Assembly: GCA_040775095.1 (NCBI GenBank) | Contig: JAXGTD010000007.1 | Span: 1-64,000, forward strand | Reading direction: 5' to 3' | Source: JAXGTD01 sp040775095 | GTDB lineage: Bacteria > Pseudomonadota > Gammaproteobacteria > Chromatiales > Chromatiaceae | DNA: 64,000 bases | In this document: piece by piece, positions 35,006 to 46,621 of the stretch | How positions within the stretch are numbered: position 1 is the stretch's first letter | How the letters are laid out: each line of letters starts with the position of its first letter | The notes under the pieces: model-generated | Databases searched by the model: none | Told to the model about the DNA's origin: nothing | Seen by the model: the letters and a program-made list of their open reading frames with translations, nothing else | Program-made: the position numbers and the translations under genes

Positions 35006-35117
35006 CGCGGGCGGTCCGGGTGTTGCTTCCGTCGACCACCCCTTCTTGAACTTTACAGTCGTCACGGCGGCGAGCCGGACCGCCCGCGCCGCGTCGTCGC
35101 CTGCTCCGGAGATACCC

Positions 35118-36263
35118 TTGAGAAAACCAGCGGTTCTGGTCCTGGAGGACGGTTCGGTCTTTCGGGGAACCTCTATCGGCGCAGATGGATCCAGCGTCGG
35201 CGAGGTGGTTTTCAATACCGCCATGACGGGCTATCAGGAGATCCTGACCGATCCGTCTTACCGGCGGCAGTTGGTGACCCTGACCTATCCGCATATCGGC
35301 AACACCGGTGTGACCGGAGAAGACGAGGAGTCCGCGTCCATTCAGGCCGCTGGATTGATCGTGCGTGACCTGCCCGTGCTGGCCAGCAACTGGCGCCGGC
35401 AAGAGGACCTGGGCGACTACCTGGTGCGCCAGGGGATCGTCGCGATCAGCGATATCGACACCCGTCGCCTGACACGCCTGTTGCGCGAGAAAGGCGCGCA
35501 AAACGGCTGCCTGCAAAGCGGCGATGGCGTCGATGAGCCGGCCGCGCTGGCCGCGGCACGCGCGTTCCCGGGCCTGAAGGGCATGGACCTCGCCCGTGAG
35601 GTCAGCACCGCCGAACCCTATCTCTGGACCGCCGGCACCTGGACACTGGACGGCGGTCAGCCGTCGCCGATCCCGTCCGAGGACCCGCGCCTGCGCTTCC
35701 ATGTCGTCGCCTACGACTTCGGCATCAAGCGGAACCTGCTGCGCATGTTGGTCGACCGTGGCTGCCGGGTCACCGTCGTTCCCGCGCAGACGCCGGCCGC
35801 CAGCGTTCTGGCGATGCATCCGGACGGCGTCTTCCTCAGCAACGGTCCTGGCGATCCAGAGCCCTGCGGCTACGCCAGAACCGCGATTCGGGAACTGTTG
35901 GATGCCGGGATGCCCCTGTTCGGCATCTGCCTCGGGCACCAGTTGCTGGGCCTGGCCTGCGGCGCGCGCACGGTCAAGATGAAGTTCGGCCATCATGGCG
36001 CCAACCATCCGGTGCAGGTGCTCGCCAGCGGTGAGGTCATGATCAGCAGCCAGAACCATGGCTTTGCGGTCGACGAGCAGAGCCTGCCCGCCGACATCGA
36101 GGCCACCCATCGCTCCCTGTTCGACGGCTCGCTGCAGGGGATCCACCACCGGGAGCGGCCCGCGTTCAGTTTTCAGGGGCACCCGGAGGCCAGCCCCGGT
36201 CCACACGACGTCTCCCCATTGTTCGACCACTTCATCGAACTGATCCTCAGGCACCAACAATGA
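35118..36263 (+). CDS. carA: Carbamoyl-phosphate synthase small (glutaminase) subunit
   Basis: Releases ammonia from glutamine for carbamoyl phosphate, the precursor of pyrimidines and arginine. The 381 residues match the E. coli subunit in length if translation starts at TTG 35118, which has GGAG seven bases upstream and opens LRKPAVLVLEDGSVF. ATG starts further upstream would add about 55 residues unlike the family. The class I glutaminase triad is present: Cys in FGICLGHQ, and His and Glu in GHPEASPGP. The partner carB follows after 90 bases. Confidence 0.94.
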   Translation: MRKPAVLVLEDGSVFRGTSIGADGSSVGEVVFNTAMTGYQEILTDPSYRRQLVTLTYPHIGNTGVTGEDEESASIQAAGLIVRDLPVLASNWRRQEDLGDYLVRQGIVAISDIDTRRLTRLLREKGAQNGCLQSGDGVDEPAALAAARAFPGLKGMDLAREVSTAEPYLWTAGTWTLDGGQPSPIPSEDPRLRFHVVAYDFGIKRNLLRMLVDRGCRVTVVPAQTPAASVLAMHPDGVFLSNGPGDPEPCGYARTAIRELLDAGMPLFGICLGHQLLGLACGARTVKMKFGHHGANHPVQVLASGEVMISSQNHGFAVDEQSLPADIEATHRSLFDGSLQGIHHRERPAFSFQGHPEASPGPHDVSPLFDHFIELILRHQQ

Positions 36264-36353
36264 TTTGCAGAGGCATCAGGCGCTCGGGGAATGCCCTGAG
36301 ACCATCTCGGCGTATGCCTTCCGTCTTATCCGCGCCCCGCGACTGATCCACTC

Positions 36354-39560
<3,207 letters not shown>

Positions 39561-39673
39561 GCCAGCACTTTGGGGCTACTCTGCTCGCGGCAGGGTTCTC
39601 GAATCAGCCGAAATCCTGTCCCACCATGCTGGCCGTGCGTCAGGGCGCGGTTCAATCCGAGGGGATCTTAACC

Positions 39674-40150
39674 ATGAATAAAGTACCTCTGACCGCCAGG
39701 GGGGCTGAACAATTGCGTTCCGAGCTCGAACAGCTCAAACGCGTCGAGCGACCGAAGGTGATTGCCGCGATCGCCGAGGCCAGGGCCCATGGCGATCTGA
39801 AGGAGAATGCCGAATACCATGCCGCCCGCGAGCAGCAGGGCTTCATCGAGGGTCGCATCAAGGACATCGAGGGTAAGCTGTCGCACGCCCAGATCATCGA
39901 CGTGACCAGGCTGCCCGCCAACGGCCGCGTGGTCTTTGGTGCAACCGTGGACGTACTCGAGCTCGACAAGGATGAGGAGCACAGGTTCATCATCGTCGGC
40001 GACGACGAGGCCGACATCAAGCAGGGCATGATCTCGATCAGCTCGCCGATTGCCCGTGGCCTGATCGGCAAGAGTGAGGGTGATGTGGCGCTGATTGAGG
40101 CGCCGGGCGGCAAGCGCGAGTTCGAGATCCTCGAGGTGCGCTACGTCTGA
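39674..40150 (+). CDS. greA: Transcript cleavage factor GreA
   Basis: Rescues backtracked RNA polymerase by stimulating cleavage of the nascent RNA. The 158-residue product has the N-terminal coiled coil with the acidic tip (ARAHGDLKENAEYHAAREQQ) and a C-terminal FKBP-like domain ending in a basic/hydrophobic strand. ATG at 39674 chosen on the usual N-terminus MNKVPLTARGAEQL. The carA-carB-greA order is classical in gammaproteobacteria. Confidence 0.96.
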   Translation: MNKVPLTARGAEQLRSELEQLKRVERPKVIAAIAEARAHGDLKENAEYHAAREQQGFIEGRIKDIEGKLSHAQIIDVTRLPANGRVVFGATVDVLELDKDEEHRFIIVGDDEADIKQGMISISSPIARGLIGKSEGDVALIEAPGGKREFEILEVRYV

Positions 40151-40413
40151 CGACGGCGGCCCCTCCGACCAGGCGGCCGTGGCCGGTTCCGTGCCTGCCG
40201 CGCGCTTGCCTGAAATGGCCAGGAACCCGATCTGGCGCGGGTCCAGAAAAACGCCGACCGCAAGGGGACATCGACCAGGGAGCGGCCGGTTGTTCTGAAG
40301 CGGGATCGCGCACGCCAGCCCCTCTCTGGCGCGGACTGAGCTAGACTCAACGCAAAGGCCCCGCGGGCACCCTTGCGGGAAACCCCTGGCCGACGTCGTC
40401 AAAGGAGTCCGTC

Positions 40414-40731
40414 GTGCGCCAGCTCTCTGTTCTCGTTGCGCTGTCGCTTTTCACCACGCCCGCGCTGGCCCTTCGTTGCGGCAGTCACATCGTTTCCACG
40501 GGCGACAGCACGCTGCGTCTGATGAAGTACTGCGGCCAGCCAACACTGGTCGAGCCACTGCAGGATCGCATCCAGATCTACGACCCGTCGCAGGGAGGAT
40601 ACATCATCGATGACATTGGCCAGGCCGGGGAGATCTGGACCTACAACTTCGGCCCCCGGCGATTCGTGACCCGCATCACGATCCAGCGTGGGACCATCCA
40701 GAACATCGAGAGCAGCGGATACGGATACTGA
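40414..40731 (+). CDS. Small secreted DUF2845-type protein
   Basis: 105 residues beginning at GTG with a good AAAGGAG ribosome site. A signal peptide (about 19 residues, cut after TTPALA) precedes a short domain with LRCGSHIVSTGDS, KYCGQP and WTYNFGP, the pattern of DUF2845 periplasmic proteins. The two Cys after the signal could form a disulfide. Function unknown. It is convergent with the DUF2919-like gene. Confidence 0.8.
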   Translation: MRQLSVLVALSLFTTPALALRCGSHIVSTGDSTLRLMKYCGQPTLVEPLQDRIQIYDPSQGGYIIDDIGQAGEIWTYNFGPRRFVTRITIQRGTIQNIESSGYGY

Positions 40732-40739
40732 GCGCCGAG

Positions 40740-40756
40740 GCCGCGCCTTGCGCGGC
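40740..40756. other. Hairpin between convergent genes
   Basis: GCCGCGC-CTT-GCGCGGC, nine bases after the DUF2845 stop; a strong GC stem without T-run. Confidence 0.35.
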
Positions 40757-40876
40757 GTTGGCCTGGCTGCTCGATGTGTTCGAGGGCGCCCTGGTCAGCG
40801 GGACCGGGACTTGCCTGTCCTCCCCTGCCTCGCCGAAACGGCAACAGACGTGGGGGAAGCCTCGGCCCAAACCGAC

Positions 40877-41401
40877 TCAGGGCGAATCGGGCGGGGGTGG
40901 AAATTGCCGGAAGCAGTCGCGCACCAGTGCCGAGCGCCAGAGGTATTGCAGCGCGGCGAGATTGGTCAGCAGTGATGTCAGCGCGAGCTCGTCGATGGCG
41001 GCCAGCATCACCAGGCCCGATGTCATCACCCCCCGTGCCAGGAGCCCCAGGTAGACGAGGATCGAGAGCGTCAGCAGCCGCCGTCCATGTGGCCAGAGCC
41101 GGCGCATCCAGCTCGGAGACCGGGGACGGCGGCGCATCGCCACGATCAGCACCGGCAGCGCAATCAGGTACGCCAGCAGGTATTCCGGGCGGATCAGATC
41201 GCGCAGCAACGTGATCTCACTCCCGGTGGTCGGCAGGAAGGTGATGCCAAGTAACAGCAGGTGGCGGACCAGAAACGCCAACGTCAGCCAGAGCAGCGCC
41301 GGCACCTTGAGCGTGAGATGTTCGTCATAGCGTGATGCGCTGTACACGCTGGCCTCGTCTCTGGTCGGCCGCTGACGGTGGGGCCTGTTCACCAGTCCCA
41401 T
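40877..41401 (-). CDS. Inner-membrane protein, DUF2919-like
   Basis: 174 residues with about four hydrophobic helices (VPALLWLTLAFLVRHLLLLG, a segment around LLAYLIALPVLIVAM, LLTLSILVYLGLLARG, and LVMLAAIDELALTSLL). The opening DEHLTLKVPALLWLTL resembles DUF2919 (YfeZ) proteins of gammaproteobacteria; this match is by pattern only. It starts 13 bases inside the end of the pilin gene, implying co-translation. Function unknown. Confidence 0.6.
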   Translation of the reverse strand: MGLVNRPHRQRPTRDEASVYSASRYDEHLTLKVPALLWLTLAFLVRHLLLLGITFLPTTGSEITLLRDLIRPEYLLAYLIALPVLIVAMRRRPRSPSWMRRLWPHGRRLLTLSILVYLGLLARGVMTSGLVMLAAIDELALTSLLTNLAALQYLWRSALVRDCFRQFPPPPDSP

Positions 41402-41901
41402 TGATCGACGCTCCCGTCGCGACAGTGCGCTGGCACATAGGGCGCCCGCTCAGCCCTGCCATTGATGGTGCAACGGAAACGGATCCCGCCGTTCTCTGGC
41501 TTGATCTGGAAATGCAGTCCGATATCGGGACTCTCCAGCGAGCGCAGGACGAAGACGTAGCCGTGGGGTTCCTTGGGCTGGTATTCGACACGGCTCCAGA
41601 CCGAGCTCGCCGCACCGAAGATGTGCTCGTAGGTCCCGCTGTCGCCCCCATAGGCAGGCGCGAGATCCGGGGCCGGCAGCCCCAATTCGGCGAAGGAGGC
41701 GGGCAGTCTGCCATGTTCCATATAGAACTCCGCGAACCGAACCTTCAGGGCCGTGAATTGGAGGTAACCATCCACGGAGTGCGCGCGCCGGGCGTAGCTC
41801 TGGTAGGCAGGAATCGAGAGTGCCGCGAGCAAGCCGATGATTGCCAGCACGATCATCAGCTCGATGAGCGAGAAGCCACGCGTGGAACCGGGTGTCGACA
41901 T
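41389..41901 (-). CDS. Type IV pilin-like protein
   Basis: 170 residues from ATG 41901 (an upstream in-frame ATG at 41973 would add a non-pilin leader). The prepilin motif RGFSLIELMIVLAIIG is classical: cleavage before F10, with Glu at mature position 5. The hydrophobic helix is followed by the alphaI spine and a C-terminal pair of Cys (FRCTING and PAHCRDGS) able to form the disulfide loop. It may be a major or minor pilin, or a type II secretion pseudopilin; no pilus assembly genes are nearby. Confidence 0.85.
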   Translation of the reverse strand: MSTPGSTRGFSLIELMIVLAIIGLLAALSIPAYQSYARRAHSVDGYLQFTALKVRFAEFYMEHGRLPASFAELGLPAPDLAPAYGGDSGTYEHIFGAASSVWSRVEYQPKEPHGYVFVLRSLESPDIGLHFQIKPENGGIRFRCTINGRAERAPYVPAHCRDGSVDQWDW

Positions 41902-41991
41902 GAGCCCCCGTGGCCAAAGGCCCTGATACAAGCCGGCTGGCCTACCCATCGCCCCGTCGCGATCCAGCCCCATTGGCGCCGGGGCATGCCG

Positions 41992-42013
41992 GCGGACCCG
42001 CTCCGGGGTCCGC
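41992..42013. repeat. First hairpin of the 42-kb hairpin cluster
   Basis: GCGGACCC at 41992-41999 and GGGTCCGC at 42006-42013, perfect arms with a six-base loop, directly preceding repeat copy C. Confidence 0.7.
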
Positions 42014-42017
42014 TTAA

Positions 42018-42121
42018 GGAGACGCTGATCAAATGCCTTCCGGGCATTTGATCAGCTCGCACCTCGCGATGCGCGAGGTGCTCCATGGCCCGGGCGGGAA
42101 ACGCTCTAAATCAGCGTTTCC
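42018..42121. repeat. Modular palindromic repeat, copy C, with three hairpins
   Basis: Hairpin 1: GCTGATCAAATGCC (42024-42037) and its exact complement at 42043-42056. Hairpin 2: GCACCTCGCG-ATG-CGCGAGGTGC at 42059-42081. Hairpin 3: GGAAACGCT (42097-42105) and AGCGTTTCC (42113-42121). The left part (GGAGACGC..GATCAGCTCGC) is the same module as in copies A and B, while the second stem is different. Confidence 0.8.
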
Positions 42122-42355
42122 TTCACCGCGGGGTGCTGACTGAATCCATCCGTGGTCCGAACAGGGGGACCACCTCGCACAGAACCCGCGTACACCGGTG
42201 CTGTCCGCGATCCGGCGGCGGCGAACATCTCGACACTTCGTCCGGCGACCCGCGCTCGTCGCGGACTCGCCTGGATGTTCGGCAGCCGGGTGCGGGCAAT
42301 TGGATGAACGCCCGAACCCGGCACGCCGCGTCGCCGAAAACGTGTTGCCGTGGCG

Positions 42356-42808
42356 TCAGGGCCGGATATAGATGTAGCCCTGCGACTGCAGCTCGGCAAT
42401 CCGCGTCACGCCACCCTGTTCGGCAATGACGAAGCCGGGTAGCAACTCATCGGGTTCGAGATTCAATGCCTTTAACGTGTTGCCGCACGCGACGGTCTCG
42501 ACGCTCTGCTCGTGCAGCGATGCCACCGCACCACGCACGCGATCCACCGCGTCGATGTCGGTGAACGCCTTGACCGCCGGGCCATGGGCGACCAGGACGA
42601 TGTGGATGTTCTCAGGGCCGCCGACACCGTCGATGTGGTTCTGGATGTTGCCGAGCACGAAGCTGACCTTGTCCTCGTCAGAGACGTGGTAAACGACGTT
42701 GAGCTTGTCGCCGGTGCCGGACTCGCCAGCCATCGCGGCCCCGATTGGCAGCGCCAGCGTGATTAGGGCGCTCAGGATGATGAACGCGGTGGACGTCAGT
42801 CTGCGCAT
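42356..42808 (-). CDS. Periplasmic DsrE-family protein
   Basis: 150 residues. The N-terminal signal peptide ends around GAAMAGES. The rest is the DsrE/DsrF fold (VVYHVSDEDKVSFVLGNIQNH, IHIVLVAHGPAVKAF) with the single conserved Cys at C108 in VACGNTLKAL. Related proteins handle sulfur or are of unknown role; export makes it different from the cytoplasmic DsrEFH relay. The ATG at 42808 follows GAGGAGAAGG. It is the last gene of the gcvR-bcp-phoH-dsrE run, 48 bases after phoH. Confidence 0.82.
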   Translation of the reverse strand: MRRLTSTAFIILSALITLALPIGAAMAGESGTGDKLNVVYHVSDEDKVSFVLGNIQNHIDGVGGPENIHIVLVAHGPAVKAFTDIDAVDRVRGAVASLHEQSVETVACGNTLKALNLEPDELLPGFVIAEQGGVTRIAELQSQGYIYIRP

Positions 42809-42856
42809 GGAACCTTCTCCTCTGTCTTGTTTTGGTGGTCTGGTGGTCATCGGTTG

Positions 42857-44275
42857 TCAGAGCCTATCGGAGGCGAAGTCCGCCAGCCTCGAGCGCTCAC
42901 CGCGGATCAACGTGATGTGGCCGCTGTGCTCCCAATCCTTGAATCGGTCGACGACATAGGTCAGGCCCGAGGTGGTCTCCGTGAGGTAAGGGGTGTCGAT
43001 CTGCGCGATATTGCCGAGGCAGACGATCTTGGTCCCCGGCCCGGCGCGCGTGATCAGGGTCTTCATCTGCTTGGCCGTCAGGTTCTGCGCCTCGTCGAGG
43101 ATGATGTACTTGTGCAGGAAGGTCCGGCCGCGCATGAAGTTCATCGAGGAGATACGGATGCGGCTGCGCACCAGGTCGTTGGTTGCCGCGCGTCCCCACT
43201 CCCCACCCTCGGTCTGCGTCAGCACCTCCAGGTTGTCCATCAGCGCCCCCATCCAGGGCGTCATCTTTTCCTCTTCGGTGCCGGGCAGGAAGCCGATATC
43301 CTCCCCGACCGGGACCGTGACCCTTGTCATGATGATCTCGCGGTAGAGGTTTTGGTCGAGCACCTGCGCCAGGCCTGCCGCCAGCGCCAACAGGGTCTTG
43401 CCCGTTCCGGCGGTCCCCAGCAGGGTGACAAAATCCAGGTCCTCGTCCATGAGCATGTTCAGCGCGAAGTTCTGCTCCCGGTTGCGCGCGGTGATACCCC
43501 AGACGTTGTGGCGGGGGATGCGGTAGTCCTCGACCAGCTCGATGACCGCCTCGGTCTGCGTACGCTTCTCGCGGACGATGGCCTCGAAGGTCTGGTCATC
43601 GCCCAGGTACAGGCACTGACTGCAATACCAGTCGGCGATGTCCGGTCCGCTGATGCGGTAATAGGTACGGCCCTCTTCCTTCCACGAGTCGATCTCCTTG
43701 GCGTGCCGGTCCCAAAAGTCTTCCGGAAGCACGTTGAGGCCGGTGTACAGGAGATCCGCGTCCTCCAGCACCTGATCGTTGGAGTAGTCCTCGACCGCGA
43801 TCCCGAGCACCGTTGCCTTGATGCGCAGATTGATGTCCTTGGAGACAATGATCACGGTGCGGTCGGGGTGCGCATCCTGCAGCGCGCGGGCCGTGCCGAG
43901 CAGATTGTTGTCGGCATTCGTGCCCGGCAGGACGGCGTCGATGCGGATCGCGAGTTGCTCGGTCTGGAAGAACAACCGGCCGGTCGGCGGCTCGGTGAAC
44001 CCACCGCCGCTTCCCGCGCGGAGACTGATCGGCAGCCCGGCGCTGATCTCGTCGTGATCGGCCCCATGCATCAGGTCGTCGAGGAAACGACTGACCTGGC
44101 GGACGTTGCGGGCGACCTCGGACAGGCCCTTCTTCGCGGCGTCGAGCTCCTCGAGCACGACCATCGGCAAGAAGATGTCATGCTCCTTGAAGCGGAAGAT
44201 CGCGGTCGGGTCGTGCATCAACACGTTGGTGTCGAGCACGAACAGGCAGGGCTTGTCTTCTTCGCGTTTAATCAT
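42857..44275 (-). CDS. PhoH-family ATPase with N-terminal PIN domain
   Basis: 472 residues. The first about 150 form a PIN (RNase) domain with LFVLDTNVLMHDPTA, VVLEELDAAKKG and a later IIVSKDINLRIKA. The second part is the PhoH ATPase with Walker A GTAGTGKTLLALA and Walker B YIILDEAQN. This PIN-PhoH fusion is a predicted RNA helicase/nuclease. The ATG at 44275 gives MIKREEDKPCLFVLDTN; a longer open frame upstream is rejected as it runs toward the bcp gene. Confidence 0.92.
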   Translation of the reverse strand: MIKREEDKPCLFVLDTNVLMHDPTAIFRFKEHDIFLPMVVLEELDAAKKGLSEVARNVRQVSRFLDDLMHGADHDEISAGLPISLRAGSGGGFTEPPTGRLFFQTEQLAIRIDAVLPGTNADNNLLGTARALQDAHPDRTVIIVSKDINLRIKATVLGIAVEDYSNDQVLEDADLLYTGLNVLPEDFWDRHAKEIDSWKEEGRTYYRISGPDIADWYCSQCLYLGDDQTFEAIVREKRTQTEAVIELVEDYRIPRHNVWGITARNREQNFALNMLMDEDLDFVTLLGTAGTGKTLLALAAGLAQVLDQNLYREIIMTRVTVPVGEDIGFLPGTEEEKMTPWMGALMDNLEVLTQTEGGEWGRAATNDLVRSRIRISSMNFMRGRTFLHKYIILDEAQNLTAKQMKTLITRAGPGTKIVCLGNIAQIDTPYLTETTSGLTYVVDRFKDWEHSGHITLIRGERSRLADFASDRL

Positions 44276-44363
44276 GGGGCGTCGGCGGCTCTGTAGCGCC
44301 CGGGCGCCGGGCGGGGAGGGGTCAGAGGCGGTGCGGGTGCTGCATCCGTGCGCGTCCAGGGCG

Positions 44364-44840
44364 TCAGTCGCCCCGGTTGATGCTCCGGACGGCGGCGAGC
44401 ACCTCGTCGACATGGCCCGCCACCTTCACCTTGCGCCATACCTGGCGAAGTACGCCGTGCTGGTCGATCAGAAAGGTGCTGCGCTCGATCCCGAGGGATT
44501 CCTTGCCGTATAGCTTCTTCAGCCGGATGACGTCGAACAGCCTGCAGAGGGCCTCGTCCGGGTCCGAGAGCAGGTCGAAGGTGAAGCCCTGCTTGGTCTT
44601 GAAATTTTCCTGTGCCTTGATCCCGTCGCGCGATGCACCAAGGATCGCGGTGTTCTCGTCGGCGAACGCCCCGGACGCCGCGGTGAAGTCGAGCCCTTCC
44701 TGCGTACACCCGGAGGTGCTCGCTTTCGGGTAGAAGTAGAGCACGAGATTGCGTCCGCGAAAATCCGAGAGCCTGATCTGCTTGCCGTCGGTTGCCGGCA
44801 ACGCGATGTCTGGGACAGTTTCACCGATCTTCACGGTCAT
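44364..44840 (-). CDS. bcp: Peroxiredoxin, BCP/PrxQ type
   Basis: Thiol peroxidase, 158 residues. Peroxidatic C45 lies in YPKASTSGCTQEGLDF; a Thr/Ser pattern precedes it as in BCP proteins. The second Cys (in EALCRLFDV) is a possible resolving residue. It sits between gcvR and phoH on the same strand, reflecting the gcvR-bcp pairing known from E. coli. Confidence 0.92.
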   Translation of the reverse strand: MTVKIGETVPDIALPATDGKQIRLSDFRGRNLVLYFYPKASTSGCTQEGLDFTAASGAFADENTAILGASRDGIKAQENFKTKQGFTFDLLSDPDEALCRLFDVIRLKKLYGKESLGIERSTFLIDQHGVLRQVWRKVKVAGHVDEVLAAVRSINRGD

Positions 44841-44917
44841 GGAGCGGGCCTTCGATCACGTGGAGAGTGGAGTGTGGAGAGCCCGTTGGTCGGGCCCGGT
44901 GGAAAGCATGGTGATGC

Positions 44918-45457
44918 TCAGCCCTTCAGCGGCTCGAGCACGGCGTCGAGGTTGAGTCCATCGCAATAGTCCATGAATTCCTCGCGCAGCGTGGCAATGT
45001 GCGTGTCCGCGGGGATGCCGACGGTCATGTGCACCGAGAACATGGGCGTCCCAGTATGGGCCGCGGCGTAGGTCGTCGTGGCCATGTCCTCGATGTTGAT
45101 CGATCGCTCGGCAAAAAATCCGGCCAGCCGGTTCACGATACCGGGATGGTCCATCGCGATCACGTCGACCGCGTAGGGCAGCTTGCTCTCGCGCCGGGAG
45201 CGCTCGCCGGTGCGTTTGGAGATGATGGTCATGCCCAGGGAGCGCTCCAGCTCCGGTAGCACATTCTCGACCTTCGCCAGCGTATTCCATTTGCCCTCGA
45301 CGAGCAGCATCGCCGCAAACTCGCCGCCAAGCACCGCCATGCGGCTGTCCTCGATGTTGCACCCCTGGTCCAGAATCGTCTTGGAAAGGTCGTTGACGAG
45401 TCCTGGGTGATCTTCGCCGAGTGCGGAAATGACGAGGTAGGTCTTCTGCGTGGTCAT
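44918..45457 (-). CDS. gcvR: Glycine cleavage system regulator, GcvR-like (double ACT)
   Basis: 179 residues with two ACT domains: YLVISALGEDHPGLVNDLSK and, after about residue 92, AVDVIAMDHPGIVNRLAGFF. In E. coli GcvR antagonises GcvA, adjusting the glycine cleavage operon to glycine. Here it is divergent from dapA, with bcp 77 bases downstream, the same neighbourhood as in E. coli. Start at ATG 45457; in-frame extension to 45598 is rejected. Confidence 0.88.
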   Translation of the reverse strand: MTTQKTYLVISALGEDHPGLVNDLSKTILDQGCNIEDSRMAVLGGEFAAMLLVEGKWNTLAKVENVLPELERSLGMTIISKRTGERSRRESKLPYAVDVIAMDHPGIVNRLAGFFAERSINIEDMATTTYAAAHTGTPMFSVHMTVGIPADTHIATLREEFMDYCDGLNLDAVLEPLKG

Positions 45458-45585
45458 AGTCCGTGAACAACATTGGTCGCTTGGCCTGATCGCGAGAGTG
45501 TAGCACGCGGTCTGGAATCGCAAGAGTCTGGGCGGTGTCGCTTGCTCCCGTGGGCGATACCGCCCCCGCGTTCTCGCCAATGGTC

Positions 45586-45615
45586 TTGTCAGCAACAAAG
45601 GATGCAGGCTACCAT
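45586..45615 (+). promoter_or_regulatory. Possible dapA promoter
   Basis: TTGTCA (45586-45591), an 18-base spacer, TACCAT (45610-45615), about 37 bases before the dapA ATG. Weak -10. Confidence 0.35.
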
Positions 45616-45651
45616 CCGCTGATTTCGCGCAACTTTGGAGTAACCACAGGC

Positions 45652-46527
45652 ATGTTTCGCGGCAGTATCGTTGCGCTGATCACGCCGATGAGCCAGTCCG
45701 GCGATGTCGATGACGAGAGCCTGCGGCGACTGGTCGACTTCCACGTCGAAGCGGGAACGGCGGCCATCGTATCGGTCGGCACCACCGGCGAATCCGCGAC
45801 CCTCGGTGAGCATGAGCACTGCGAGGTCATCGCGCGCACCGTGGCGTTCGCCGCCGGACGTATCCCGGTCATCGCTGGCACCGGCGCCAACGCAACCACC
45901 GAGGCGGTTCGCCTGACACGTTGCGCGGCCGAGGCCGGTGCGGATGCGGCGCTGCTCGTCACACCTTATTACAACAAACCGACCCAGGAAGGTCTGATCC
46001 GCCATTACCGGGTCGTTGCCGAGGCGGTGGACATCCCGCAGATCCTCTACAACGTGCCGGGCAGGACCGCCTGCGACCTCCTTCCGGAAACAGCGGGGGT
46101 GTTGGCCCAGGTGCCGAACATCATCGGTCTCAAGGAGGCAACCGGAGACCTCACGCGGGTGAGCCGATTGCGGGAGCTTTGCGGGGAGGATTTTCTGCTC
46201 TACAGTGGAGACGATGCCACCGCATGTGAGTTCATGCTCAGCGGGGGCGATGGCGTGATCTCGGTGACGAGCAATGTTGCTCCGCGGCGTATGGCGCGGA
46301 TGTGTCGTGCGGCCCTCGCCGGCGAGCGCGACGGCGCACTGGTCATCGATGCCGATCTCGCCGGCCTGCACCGGGCGTTGTTCGTACAGTCCAACCCGAT
46401 CCCCGTCAAATGGGCCGTCGCCGCGATGGGCCTGTGCTCGACCGGTATCCGGCTGCCGCTGACATGGCTGCCCACGGAACTGGAGTCGTCGGTGCGCGAT
46501 GCGATGGTCCAGGCGGGTGTGGTGTAA
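45652..46527 (+). CDS. dapA: 4-hydroxy-tetrahydrodipicolinate synthase
   Basis: Condenses pyruvate and aspartate semialdehyde, the first committed step to lysine and diaminopimelate. The 291 residues have the expected TIM-barrel landmarks: GTTGESATL, Tyr in PQILYNVPGRT and the Schiff-base Lys in IIGLKEATGD. ATG at 45652 with GGAG 12 bases before; upstream in-frame codons are rejected. bamC follows, as in E. coli. Confidence 0.96.
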   Translation: MFRGSIVALITPMSQSGDVDDESLRRLVDFHVEAGTAAIVSVGTTGESATLGEHEHCEVIARTVAFAAGRIPVIAGTGANATTEAVRLTRCAAEAGADAALLVTPYYNKPTQEGLIRHYRVVAEAVDIPQILYNVPGRTACDLLPETAGVLAQVPNIIGLKEATGDLTRVSRLRELCGEDFLLYSGDDATACEFMLSGGDGVISVTSNVAPRRMARMCRAALAGERDGALVIDADLAGLHRALFVQSNPIPVKWAVAAMGLCSTGIRLPLTWLPTELESSVRDAMVQAGVV

Positions 46528-46621
46528 CAGGCCAATTCGCGATCACCCAACCACTCTATCTTCCACGCCGCGCCGACCCGGGTCGACTCCCGGGGGCGCG
46601 CACGAGTCCGAACGCCCAGCC

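Larger units (their letters stand above)
34576..35117. other. Non-coding gap trxC-carA (542 bases)
   Basis: No credible gene on either strand. It contains repeat copy B at its left end and a good promoter for carA at its right end. The middle (about 34690-34960) has no structure I can name; its open frames have no family-like sequence. Confidence 0.6.
41902..42355. other. Non-coding gap between dsrE-like and pilin genes (454 bases)
   Basis: No credible gene on either strand. Its middle (41992-42121) is four consecutive hairpins; 42122-42355 shows nothing I can name. It includes the pilin promoter region and the 3' side of the dsrE-like gene. Confidence 0.6.

Noticed and set aside
34953..35117. 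Longer N-terminus for CarA from an upstream ATG
   Set aside because: The extra 55 residues have no match to the family, contain the likely promoter, and the TTG at 35118 has a ribosome site.
45497..45523. Minus-strand TTGCGA-N15-TACACT as gcvR promoter
   Set aside because: Spacer is short and the -35 weak; not firm enough to list.
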